Part shown: positions 10,730-19,909 of the stretch, piece by piece
Layout: each line of letters begins with the position of its first letter
Position numbering within the stretch: the stretch's first letter is position 1
Source of the DNA: Chara braunii
Lineage: Eukaryota; Streptophyta; Charophyceae; Charales; Characeae
Direction of reading: 5' to 3'
Assembly (NCBI GenBank): GCA_003427395.1
Contig: BFEA01000884.1
Coordinates: forward strand, 84,566 to 125,297
DNA length: 40,732 nt
Translations under genes and position numbers: made by a program
Notes under the pieces: generated by a model
Databases searched by the model: none
Seen by the model: the letters and a program-made list of their open reading frames with translations, nothing else
Told to the model about the DNA's origin: nothing

Positions 10730-12424
10730 ACGCCCGAAGGAGTAGAGGACGCGGAACCAATCGATGCTTTCCTAGAGTATGAAGGAGGGACCCTTGTGGT
10801 GGATAATGAGATGGCAGATCCAGCAATTACAACAAGTCAGTTGCTGATTCAGACCTTGGAAAAAGGCGCGCCTCCAGTAGTTGCAGAACTCAGGGAAGGA
10901 CCAGTCACCACGGTCAGGCGCAAAGAGGAAAAGGACTCGTGGGGAGCAGAAATAGGGGCCAGAGAGGAACTGATGGCAATGACCGTGGAAGGGGGACGGG
11001 ATGCCATGATGACATTGGCCGAAACCTGGGCGCAGAAGGACTGTCAGTATCTAGTCAACCTCACTCGGGAGGAGCAGGGTGCGGATCACAACGAACATGA
11101 ATTCTTCCTCATACAAATGTATGAGGGCGTTTTCAAAGAAATCGGTTTGCTGCTTGTAGGGAACAAACAACCCACGGAAGTCAGTCCCAAGGCAAGGGAG
11201 GAAGTAGAAAAGTACGTCCTAAGAAATAGCCACCTATTCAAGAGAGAGGAAGGGATGATGCCTAGACACGTCGTTTGTGGGAGGTCTAGGCAGCTGGACA
11301 TAATTCAGGCAATGCATGATGGGCTAGCTGGGGGTCACCGGTCGTCAAAGGGGACACTTGCAAAGATTGTGCCCCTGTATTTCTGGCCAGGAATGACAGG
11401 CATGGTCGCAACGTACTGTCAGGCGTGCTTGATATGTCAAGAAAGGAGCTTCGTACGGGTTTACGAACCCCTTAGACCCACCCGGGTACTGGGACCCGGA
11501 CACCTTGTTCACCTCGACCTTGTCATTATGCTCGTATCAACGGATGGGTTTAGATACATCTTGGATGCAAGGGATAATCTCAGTGGCTATATAGAAGCCA
11601 CAACCCTCAAGAAGAAGACGGGGAAAGCAGTGGCCGACTGGGTGGAAGATTTCTACCTAAGGCACCCCTTCGTGCGCAGGTTTATAGCAGACAATGAGAC
11701 ATAATTCATTAACCAGGAAGTGTTGAACAGGCTTAAGACATTGTGTGTACCGATCAAGATCACTGAGCCCTACCATCCTGAGGCAAATGCACCAGTAGAA
11801 AGGGGTCACCGGACTTTGAAGAACACAATCGCAAAGTTGGCAGCAAATAATTTGGGAAGTTGGCCACGGTTTCTCAAGCAGGCAGTTTTCGCCGAAAACA
11901 TGACTCCAAAAAGAACAACGGGATGTATTCCAGCAGAACTCTGGTATGGAAGGGAGATCGATTTTCCGATGGAAGCTTTGGTCCCTACCTGGAACAGGCT
12001 AGATGACGATCCACACTTGAGCACAGAAGAGTTAATCACCGCACGTTGCCAGCAGGTTGCCAGAAATGAGGAGGCACTTGAGGAAGTAGTCAATCGTGTG
12101 ACAGACAACCGAATGAGGGATAAAGCAAGATGGGACCAGGTTAAGAACATTCGGAAGGAGCCACTCCAGGTGGGGGAAAAGGTGCTAGTTAAGAACTCGG
12201 CTCTTGAAAGCACATGGTCCGGGCAACTGGGGAAAAGATTCAAAGGGCCTTACAGGATCGCTAAGCGGGTGGGACTGAACACATTTGAACTTGAGGATCT
12301 CGATGGTACTAGCATAAGAGGGTCATTTCTGGAACAGAGATTGGTCAGATTTCTGAGCAGGGATCCGGTGGAACAGTGGCTACAAGAGGCCCAAGACAGG
12401 GAAACTGCGGAACTGACAGCCTGA
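10730..12424 (+). pseudogene. Integrase with HHCC zinc finger, DDE core and GPY module (element 1)
   Basis: The integrase inserts the cDNA into the genome. The zinc-binding domain is MHDGLAGGH ... YCQACLICQ (H-X6-H, C-X2-C). The core has VHLDLVIM (first Asp), RRFIADNET (second Asp) and APVERGH (Glu). The second Asp and the Glu are separated by exactly 35 codons, the D35E spacing. A TAA at 11702-11704, just after DNET, sits inside that interval where a Glu is usual, so GAA to TAA is likely. The frame is otherwise continuous from about 10544 to 12424. The C-terminal part has RFKGPYRIAKRVGLNTFELED, a GPY/F module. No chromodomain follows. The region 10730-11100 before the zinc finger is a variable linker. 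Confidence 0.85.
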
Positions 12425-12876
12425 AAGACAGGCAGTTCGCTATAAGTTCTGGACTGCCTCCTTGTGGAAGTGATCATGACCACAGGGATTGCTCGTTTGT
12501 GTGTCTTGACTTTTGTGGAACGTGGGGAGACTGCACTGTGACTGGGCCTGGGAGCACGGGACAGTGTATTATAGTTTTTGTGGGGTAACGCTGGGAACTG
12601 TCTACTCGAGGTACTTATGGGCTGGGACAATGTACCATAGTTTTTGGAAGGGGGGGTGATGCCGTGGACTGCCTACATGGGGCACCTATGGGTTGGGACA
12701 ATGTGTCGAGGGTTCTAAGGGATAATCGGGCTACCAACTATATGGGGGCAAGCAAGAGTCCTAGGGAAACCTCCAAAGCCGCAAATGGGAGTGGAAGAGA
12801 ATGCGTGTGTATAAGGGGTTGTGGTGATTATTATGCATGAACAGGACTAGGCAAGGAGCAAACAGCAACCGGCAAA
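12425..12876 (+). repeat. Post-pol spacer with ~71-bp diverged direct repeat
   Basis: Two clear copies start at 12595 (GAACTGTCTACTCGAGGTAC) and 12666 (GGACTGCCTACATGGGGCAC). Both run on to CTATGGG/TTATGGG and GGGACAATGT, with a period of 71. A looser earlier copy (ACAGTGTATTATAGTTTTTG) lies near 12560. A G7 run precedes the second copy. It could contain the 3' end signal for gag-pol RNA, or a promoter for the ORF that follows, but nothing decisive is visible. Confidence 0.5.
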
Positions 12877-13494
12877 ATGGAATTCGGAAATGAAAATGAC
12901 AGCAATGCTATCAATAGGCCTACTGAGGGGCAGTCATCGAGACAGGCTGGGGAATCAAGCTTCAGGAAGAGGAAGTTATATGTGGGGTTTGACCATAACC
13001 TGGTGCTAAACAGAGAGGGCAGGAAACAAGGGACCAGATGACCGTCACCACTGAAGGAAGGGGAGCCAATAGAGCTGCCTTCAGACAGTGATCCTAGCAG
13101 CAACGAAGAGGGGAACCCAGAGGAGGGACAACGACCGGGGGAGAATGAGCCCGTTGAGTTCATTGACCTCACCAGCGACGAAGAGGAAGATGAGGTAACA
13201 ACGCCCACAAGGGAAGAACGGGGAAGAGGGGAGCAGCCGGGTGAGAAAAAGGACAAATGGATAGAAGAGTTCGGACCTGAGTTCAGCGATTGGTTCGATC
13301 AATGGGCCAGCATTTTGCATTACCACTGGGCAATGAAGGGCAAGGAAAAGTTGAGCAGGGGAGAAGACATATCCCCCACAACTTTCTGTTCAGAAGAAAC
13401 GCTTCGTCATCTACAAACAATAAAGAGGCTAATGGAGCAAGAAATGGAGGACCGTGCAAGGAGGGAGGCTCGGCGCAGGGCACCGGGACAGTAA
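12877..13494 (+). pseudogene. 3' accessory ORF with basic patch and SUMO-interaction-like motif
   Basis: This 205-codon frame from ATG 12877 to TAA 13492 is interrupted once by TGA at 13039 (codon 55, possibly CGA to TGA). It follows integrase in the same orientation. Visible features are: an RKRK basic patch at residues 30-33 (nuclear-localisation-like); PIELPSDSD at residues 64-72; FIDLTSDEEED at about 95-105, which fits the classical SUMO-interaction pattern of hydrophobic-D-L-T followed by Ser/acidic residues; a Trp/Phe-rich segment (FSDWFDQWASILHYHW); and a C-terminal charged helix ending QEMEDRARREARR. I recognise no family. The reading that it binds SUMO in the nucleus is inference from short motifs. 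Acidic stretches can mimic them by chance. Confidence 0.5.
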
Positions 13495-13599
13495 AAGGGG
13501 ACAACAGGCATGATGAGAATAGATGGAATCGGGGAAGGGGTGGTAACCAAGCAGCAAGAACTTCCATCTTTCCTTTTGCGCAGTTAAACTTCTTCCTGG

Positions 13600-13755
13600 A
13601 TGAACTATGATGAGACAACTGCTAAGCTCGAAGCGGCTAAGGACTGGGTGACAAATGCTACTTCATATAAGTCGTTGCTTCTTCGGGAACGGGCACGAGA
13701 GCTTTTTGCACTTAGAATAGAACTGTGGATGGCTGGGATGGCTAAGGGAAAGTAA
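13600..13755 (+). CDS. Possible 51-residue helical peptide
   Basis: ATG 13600 opens a 51-codon frame to TAA 13753 (starts MNYDETTAKLEAAKDWVTN, ends AGMAKGK). The composition is amphipathic-helical (Ala, Leu, Lys, Glu, Arg). It is in the same frame register as the accessory ORF ending at 13494, from which a TAA near 13570 separates it. It may be the eroded C-terminus of that ORF or an independent short peptide. It is too short for certainty. Confidence 0.25.
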   Translation: MNYDETTAKLEAAKDWVTNATSYKSLLLRERARELFALRIELWMAGMAKGK

Positions 13756-14463
13756 GGGAAAAACAGAGAAGAACTAGATGAGACGAGTCTGTAATGTTGT
13801 CTTGCATTCGGATTTTGTCTCCTTATTTTCGTTTTGGAAAGACTGCGATGTAACTACTTTTTGGATTGAAGAAACTAGTAGGGGGTGGGTGACCGGTGCT
13901 ACTTTGTATGAGTACCTGCTCCTTTTGGGAAACATGAACCTTTTGTAGTAAGAAAGGGACTCGGGGTGATTGACTTTGTCTCAAGGAAATGGGCAGGGCC
14001 ATGTGAACTCTTGAACGTTGCAAGAAACATTCATGACGAAAGTCTTTCCTTTGAGTTATGTATCCATGATTGAATGAGTCGCTCCACGAGTCCTTGTGAG
14101 AGGTTAGGGGACCTATGGGTAGAGAGGCACCCTCTCCCCTAGGAGCCTAATCCAACCTACCCCAGGCAATCCCAGAGCATTGAGAAGCATATGAGAAGTC
14201 AGAAAAGTGACAGGGAAACATTGAAATGATGCAACACCCCTTGCAATGGTTGAACGGTCGGGCGGGCTAGTGCTGCGTGGGGCCGCGAGCATCAACTTGA
14301 GTATTAGACGCTAAGTCGGATGTATGGAAGGATGTAAGAATGACAAAAGACATGAGGAAAAGGAAGAAGCATGCGTAAAAACCTAAGACGATGGTCGCCC
14401 TCTAACCCCCGAGACGAAATAGGATCTGTGTCCACGAGGCCCACCCCCTCGGGCGCTAACATT
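13756..14463. other. No gene seen
   Basis: About 700 bases with no frame longer than 66 codons and no recognisable motif. It is treated as non-coding sequence of element 1 downstream of its last ORF. Confidence 0.5.
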
Positions 14464-14613
14464 GCAATGGACAAGGATGACCCTAACCAGGCTGTTCAAT
14501 TGGAATGGATAAGGATGGTCCTAATCAGGCTGTCCGATTGCAATGAATAAGAATGACCTAACCAGGCTGTTCGACCTGGAAATGGAAAGAACGACCCTAA
14601 CCAGGTTGTTCGG
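14464..14613 (+). repeat. 38-bp tandem repeat, four copies
   Basis: Units start at 14464, 14502, 14540 and 14578. Each contains a variant of AATGGATAAGGATGACCCTA followed by ACCAGGCTGTTCGATTGG. The copies differ by scattered substitutions and the last is shortened to 36. Confidence 0.8.
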
Positions 14614-15093
14614 AATGGCCCCTGACAAGGGTCATTCTTTGGAATTGGCACTGGGGTCCCCTTGCATGACTGCTTGTGATGCATGGAATTGGAAGAGTTG
14701 AGCCTTGGAAAAGACATTGGAAGAGATATTGGATTCAACCGTAGAAGGGATATTGCATTGAGCATTGGACTGAGAATGAGCACTCGACTGAGATTAAGCC
14801 TGGGAATGAGACTGAGCATTGAAATTGAAGTGAGCCTTGGAAAAGGCATTGCATAAACAGGGGACCCTAGGCAACTGGAAATGGACTTGGAAAGAGCCTT
14901 GGAATGAAACTTCTCCTTTTCTAGTCTTTGGCCTCAGCAAGAGGGGGATACCGGTGCATGCCCACGACCCCAAGACCTCTATCCCTTTGAGGGAAAAAGT
15001 CTCAGCGCGACCTGTTCCTCTTCGAGAGGGTGAGGGTTAAAGGACTAAGGCACCTACCACTTGGATTGCTGCGGGACGTCCGGAACCACCTCC
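14614..15093. repeat. Cryptically simple TTGGAA/TGAGCATTG-rich tract
   Basis: From about 14638 to 14905 the sequence is a scramble of short motifs (TTGGAA, GAGCATTGGA, GACTGAGAATGAGC). This pattern suggests slippage-generated low complexity rather than coding. No gene is supported. Confidence 0.55.
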
Positions 15094-15147
15094 GACAATG
15101 AGCTCTAGTCGGGGAGTTCCGACAATGAGCTCTAGTCGGGGAGTTCC
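15094..15147 (+). repeat. Perfect 27-bp tandem duplication
   Basis: GACAATGAGCTCTAGTCGGG plus GAGTTCC occurs at 15094-15120 and again, base for base, at 15121-15147. The identity implies a recent duplication. Confidence 0.95.
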
Positions 15148-15780
15148 AACTGCGCCTCCTGTTGAATGCCTAAACGTCAAAGGGCGAGAGAGCCAAACGG
15201 ACAGGAAAGTCATTCTCATCTAGTCTATTTTGCTACTCTCCAACCACACGCCACGCCATAGAGGGGTGGCATGGCCGTTTGGGTCGGACCACGGCCGCCC
15301 GCACTAAGTTGGGCGGCACTGTCAAAGGGGAGAGGCCGGGCGAGGTACCGGGTGGAGTCCGCCACCACCACGGGGCATTGACACTGCCCTGCCGGAACAT
15401 TGCAACCGTTTCGGGACTAATTGCGAGGACTTCGTAACTGCACTCGCGGACTGATCGAGAGCCCCAACTCTCTTGAAAGAAAGAGGCCGGAATCCAAAAA
15501 AATCACCACTCGGGAGAAACGATTCGCGAGGAACACTCTTACGGCTAGATGAGACTCTGGCAGGCTTGGATTGGACCTACCTGACTGACGTAAGGAGGAA
15601 CCTTGGTATCGGTGCTCGCCACGTAAGAAAAGAAAGGTCGGACCGGGTAGAAGGATGAGGCGTCGTCCGCTGGGGAGGAACTGATCACTCCTCCTTTTGT
15701 GAAGCGGACGGGCTTGTGTCCTTGATTTGCGGTTGGTGGGCCAAAGGTTTGCGTACCTCCGAGTGAGAACTAGTCACGCG
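15148..15780. other. No gene seen; GC-rich
   Basis: It contains GC-rich stretches with scattered GGC/GCC complementarity (15240-15370). The only frame is a 61-codon one at 15473. Nothing is recognisable. Confidence 0.45.
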
Positions 15781-15813
15781 ATGGGGACATCGCGTTTTGA
15801 GTGGGGGGAAGGT
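15781..15813 (+). other. Polypurine-tract-like site A
   Basis: ATGGGGACATCGCGTTTTGA, then GTGGGGGGAAGGTGT. A nearly identical motif occurs at 16961-16994. A G/A-rich tract directly followed by TG is the usual layout at the start of a 3' LTR. Here TG begins at about 15813. Confidence 0.35.
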
Positions 15814-16960
15814 GTGCCATCTACCAATGAATACGCATGAAAATAAGACTTGTAATTGATTTTGCATGGGCTTGGAAAAAAGGGGCCTGTTAAGATGGCC
15901 GACACAGAAAAAAATTGTAATTGGCTTTGTATAGGCCTGAGAAAAGGGGGTCTGGCAAGACGCCAGAAAGGACTTGAGCAAGGGACATGNTATGAACCGG
16001 AACTGGCAGGCTGAGAATTGACTGTGTAATCGGCTCGTATAAGCTTGAAAAGATGAGAAATAGCAAAGGGGTGAACCAAGCATTGCACATGAAGAGTCAA
16101 TTAAGTAAAGGGCAAGAAAGGGCAGAGGATGAGATGCATGCGGAATTGGCAGGACCAAAGAAAGGCTGGGAGGAATGACCCGGGAAGAATGCATGTGGAT
16201 TTGACTATGTCGGAGCTTCGGGGAGAGGAAAAATTGTACTGAAAATGTGTGGATGTCCTAAGAGTAATGAATGAGACGAAACCAAAAGGATTTCTGCTCG
16301 AGAATGTCTTCTCAATGAAATGGGAAGATAGATTTGAGATTACGAATACACCCTTCAAGACGTTGTCGAAAGCGAGAAATGACGTACAATGAAAAACTAG
16401 TTGTAGGATATGTTTGTGGTTGGATCCCTCCAAGGGGCGATGCTAGTCAACTTGATGAGGGAAAGAGACATCAAAACTGCTTAAGCTCCTTGACGTGTTG
16501 CTAGCTCGCACCTGGAGGAAGCCATGACAAATGATCCTTGTGACATCCGTCGCCAAAATCTCCCTGTTACCGCAATCCCTGAGGAGGGTGATGGACGCGT
16601 TGTCCTCACTCTTGTAGAACGATACGGGAAGTTGTGAGGAAGCTCTTGGATATTTGGGGAGTTCCAGTGAGAAAGAGATATAGTTGTGAGATGGACGTTG
16701 ATGCACAGAAAGTGTTACGCGCTCATTACAAAGACATTATTGAGCTTGGGGACGTTACGCAACCCAGAGGAAACCTGAAACAAAAACCTTGACCCTTCCA
16801 TACCCTCCCCCGCCCAAGGGGCGGAAACTTAAAGAAGGACCCGGGAAAAGAGTGAGAAAGACAAAAGGAACCCTGGCAAACTAACTACTCATCCCACCCC
16901 ACTCCCCTGCCTTGTCTGTCTATCACTCCCAAATCCCTACTGACCATGGATTGGTGCCCG
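15814..16960. other. Non-coding stretch with three related 35-50-bp segments
   Basis: Related segments begin near 15850 (TGTAATTGATTTTGCATGGG), 15914 (TGTAATTGGCTTTGTATAGG) and 16024 (TGTAATCGGCTCGTATAAGC). Each continues into a G/A-rich run, so this is a degenerate repeat. There is an N at 15990. Overlapping minus-strand frames are not supported by any motif. Confidence 0.45.
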
Positions 16961-16994
16961 ATGAGGACATTGCGAATGAGTGGGGGGAATATGT
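16961..16994 (+). other. Polypurine-tract-like site B with TGTTGGG start
   Basis: ATGAGGACATTGCGAATGAG, TGGGGGGAATA, then TGTTGGGATTGG starting at 16992. A purine tract followed by TGTTGGG is a classic 3' LTR boundary in plant LTR elements. I could not find the matching CA end or a second copy of the putative LTR in the window, so it may belong to a nested, partial element. Confidence 0.4.
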
Positions 16995-18546
16995 TGGGAT
17001 TGGAAAGTCCCGAACGATTTCCCGTCACTCGAGAGACTGTATATGACCAGTTTGTGCACGACAGAGAAAACCGGAGGTAGGAATGCTGAAAAGATCGGAA
17101 GCGTGGGCACAAACGATAGGAAGCTGGAGGCTGCCCAAAATCGTCAGGACCGCCAAACTAGAAAGGAACTATCTAAGCAGGGAGCGGCAAGGGACTGGGA
17201 GAGAATAGCAGGAGCGACTCTTTTCCCAAGGACGGAGAAGGGCCGCCGGGAAGTCGGTAGTAGCACAGGGGGTGCGTAGCAAAGGGCGGAAGGAATGAAG
17301 GAAGGGACAGGGCGCAAGGCGCCGGCATGACACGGCGACAAGGAGGCCAAGGAGATCGCAGGTTAGGTGGAAACCAGCGTCCGAAGGGGAGCAGCGTGTG
17401 GGACGCAAGGGGGAATGGGGAGCGGAGATCACCGTAAGAAGGAAGGACACCAGGAGCACCAAGGGAAGACATGGCACAGGCAGAACAGAATGTCGGGACC
17501 ACAAGGAACTAAGAAGAAGTGCGGTGCCGGCGGGACTAGGCGCCGGGGACCACGCGAGACCAAGGGACGACGTGATATCGGCAGGGCAAAGTACCAGGAA
17601 CCGTGTAAGACCAAGGGATAGATGAAGCGCGGGCGGACCAAAGCGCCAGGAACCACGTGGGACTAGACAGGATGGTGGCGCCAGCAGAACCACTCGTAGG
17701 GTGGGTATCGATGGGATAAAGCGTTGGGAGCCGCGGACGGGGGCTGGAGGTCGGAGCCGTCGGCAGGATGGTTGGCAACCGGCCCGACAGAGGGACGCAC
17801 GCGAGCGGGTCGTCACTCGGGGTGACTAGGAGCGGTAAGAAAAGGAGGAGAAGTCGGGCGCTGGCATAAATTGTCAACGGAATGGGGGGGGGCGACGGAC
17901 ATGTGACGGGAAAGACGGAGGGCACCTGGGGCATCCCAGGGGGATCCTGGATCCAATGCAACAACAACGATAAAAATAAAATAATATAATGTCAGGAGGA
18001 CGGCCATCCGGGCCAGGGGTCCGGATGAAAATGATGAGTACCGCCGTGACAAGCGCCGCCAGGAGGTGCCGAGGGGAAAAAGAGGAGGGGATAGTAGTAA
18101 TGAGGGGGCCGGCCAGCAGTCCGAGTATCCCGGATCGGCCAGGCCAAAAAAAACGAAGTTCCGAGGGCTCCACGTGGAAAAAGGGCTGGCCGGAGAAAAT
18201 CGGAGCACAGGGGTCCCAAACGGGAAGCGGCGACAACAAAAAGAAGCCCCCTTTGGCCTTGGGGATGCCGCTACTGCAGTCCGAGGTGCAACGGCCAGGT
18301 ACCGGCTACAAAAATAGACCTTGGGTGAAGTCCAACAGCCAGAAAGAGGAGAAATGGTTGTTGGACACTTGTCCCTACAACAATAAAAGAAGGAGGGAGA
18401 GAAAATGGGAGAAAAAGGGGGAGAATGAGACAAAGGAGGAGGAAGGAGTGGAGGAAAATGTGCCGCCAAGTTGGGACTGCAGCAGTAGGGATGGGTAGGT
18501 TCCAATGATGACCTCATCCCTTCTAGATCCTAGGAGTACAGTCCGG
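16995..18546. repeat. Possible LTR body with ~52-bp diverged tandem repeats at 17494-17700
   Basis: Purine-rich on the plus strand. Four diverged units start at about 17494, 17545, 17595 and 17648, each with a variant of GGAACCACGTGGGACTA, spaced 50-53 bases. The long minus-strand frames here (for example 17169-17816) are Pro/Ser/Leu-rich and reflect the strand bias. The 169-codon plus frame at 17989-18498 is Lys/Glu-rich with no motif. If site B is a true LTR start, this would be its U3. Confidence 0.4.
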
Positions 18547-18585
18547 ATTGCAGAGATAAGGTCCTTGGGGCATTATCTCTGCAAT
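18547..18585. other. Perfect 13-bp inverted repeat (hairpin)
   Basis: ATTGCAGAGATAA at 18547-18559 and its exact reverse complement TTATCTCTGCAAT at 18573-18585, with a 13-base loop. There is no T-run after it. Confidence 0.85.
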
Positions 18586-19260
18586 ATCTGAATTTAAGCA
18601 ACAAAATTAAAGAAAAATGTTGATGTGAGTTGGCCGGCTCATTTTTGGGCCTTAGATCTGAGATATGATCTTGCGGAGGAGGAGATCTAGCCGTTTTTAG
18701 TGGGCTGACACAAAACGGCAATATCCGGAATGAGTTGGCAGCACATTGGAGGGAAAACAAAGAGAGGAACAAGACAAAACTGCGAATTTGGCCCAAGGTT
18801 TGGGCCAGGTACATCAAACAAATTGAAAATTGGGGCAAAGGACTCAAATTTGGAGCAAGGGGAGCTTGGAGAAACTCGGATTGATGAGAACCATAGATCT
18901 CAGCCAAATCCAAGGCTGAAATCTGTGCTGCCACTTGGGAAAATGCAACGGCCTACTCACAAGAGACCTAGACTAGGAAAAAAACAAAAAATGGGCCTCT
19001 AGGCCCTCAAATTTTGGTAAAGGCTGCATTTTGGGGTAGTGGTACCCAAAAGGCAGCACTTTTTGAAAAGAAAAGAGGTCGGGGTAGGCCAAGGGGTAGT
19101 CCGGGAGGGTACCAGCCTCTCGGACTACATGTACCTGGCCAAAATGAGGCCCAGGTACCTCCAGGTAGGCCAAAACTGGAAATTTGGCCCTTGGGGTACC
19201 TCGCTCCACCTAGAGGCACTTGGAGGGGCCTAGAGGTTGGGCGGTGCACCTGTTCCAGCC
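18586..19260 (+). other. Upstream region of a TATA-box promoter, no gene
   Basis: No frame above 105 codons and no motif. It is rich in GGTACC/GGTACCTCC and GGGCC-type short motifs near 19040-19240. Taken with the TATA box that follows, it could be the U3 of an LTR or another transposon promoter. Confidence 0.35.
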
Positions 19261-19268
19261 TATATAAG
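19261..19268 (+). promoter_or_regulatory. TATA box
   Basis: TATATAAG, a near-consensus plant TATA box, with GC-rich flanks on both sides (CTGTTCCAGCC upstream, CTGGAGG downstream). A start site about 25-32 bases downstream would fall near 19290, at the foot of a hairpin. No ORF follows; the next 3 kb is simple repeat and satellite. Confidence 0.5.
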
Positions 19269-19289
19269 CTGGAGGTGTAGGCCACAACT

Positions 19290-19329
19290 CTCATTTGAGC
19301 ATGAGAGGTGCCCATGCTGCCCAAATGAG
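19290..19329 (+). other. Two-part hairpin at the predicted transcript start
   Basis: CTCATTTG (19290-19297) pairs with CAAATGAG (19322-19329). The adjoining AGCATG (19298-19303) pairs with CATGCT (19313-19318), leaving a 9-base loop and a 3-base bulge (GCC). That gives 14 pairs in all, just downstream of the TATA box. Confidence 0.7.
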
Positions 19330-19681
19330 TCTGTGAAAGAGTACTAGTGAGATCTGGAGCTAGCCTGTAGCCTGGCTATGGTGGTAAGGCTGAGAAAGGT
19401 GACCTAGAGGCTAGGAGGAAGCAAGGAGAGTGGTCCGCCATATCCCTCAGGGCGTGGAGTAGGAGGAGAGGCTGAAAGGGGTCCCCATAGCCCTTCTAGA
19501 AGGAAGGACTCCACTGCCTTAGAAGTTGGAGCCTGCCATAGCCAAAGGAAAGGTGTGAGGGAAGGAGGAGAGAGCTTGGGAGAGAGGAAAGGCCATACTC
19601 AGGAGGCTAGGACCAAGCATTGGGACTCCAATGCCTAGAGATCAGCAAGAGGTGAGTGAAGGAGGAAGGAGGCCTCCTTCG
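19330..19681 (+). other. Purine-rich leader-like stretch
   Basis: G/A-rich sequence with repeated AGGAAG and AGGAGG motifs between the hairpin and the pyrimidine tract. No convincing ORF. Confidence 0.4.
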
Positions 19682-19899
19682 TCTTTCTCTTCTTCTTCTT
19701 CCCCTTTTTCTTCTTCTTCTTCTTCTTTTTCTTCTTCTTCTTCTTCTTCTTCTTCTCCTTCTTCTTCTTCCTCCTCTTCTCCTTCTTCTCTCCTTCTTCT
19801 TTCTTCCTTTTTTTCCCCTTCTTCCTCTTCTTCTTCTTCTTCCTCTTTTTCTTCCTTTCTTCTCTTTCTCCCTCTCCTCCTCCTCCCCCTCCCCCTCTT
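19682..19899 (+). repeat. 218-nt uninterrupted pyrimidine tract, mainly (CTT)n
   Basis: Every base from 19682 to 19899 is C or T. The bulk is imperfect CTT repeats, ending in CTCC/CCCCCT. The opposite strand is (GAA)n-like. ORFs read here (poly-Ser, poly-Leu, poly-Lys) are artefacts of the repeat. Confidence 0.95.
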
Positions 19900-19909
19900 G
19901 CCAAAACTA

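Noticed and set aside
17169-17816. 215-codon minus-strand Pro/Ser/Leu-rich ORF
   Set aside because: Explained by purine-rich plus-strand composition; overlapping open frames on both strands and no motif.
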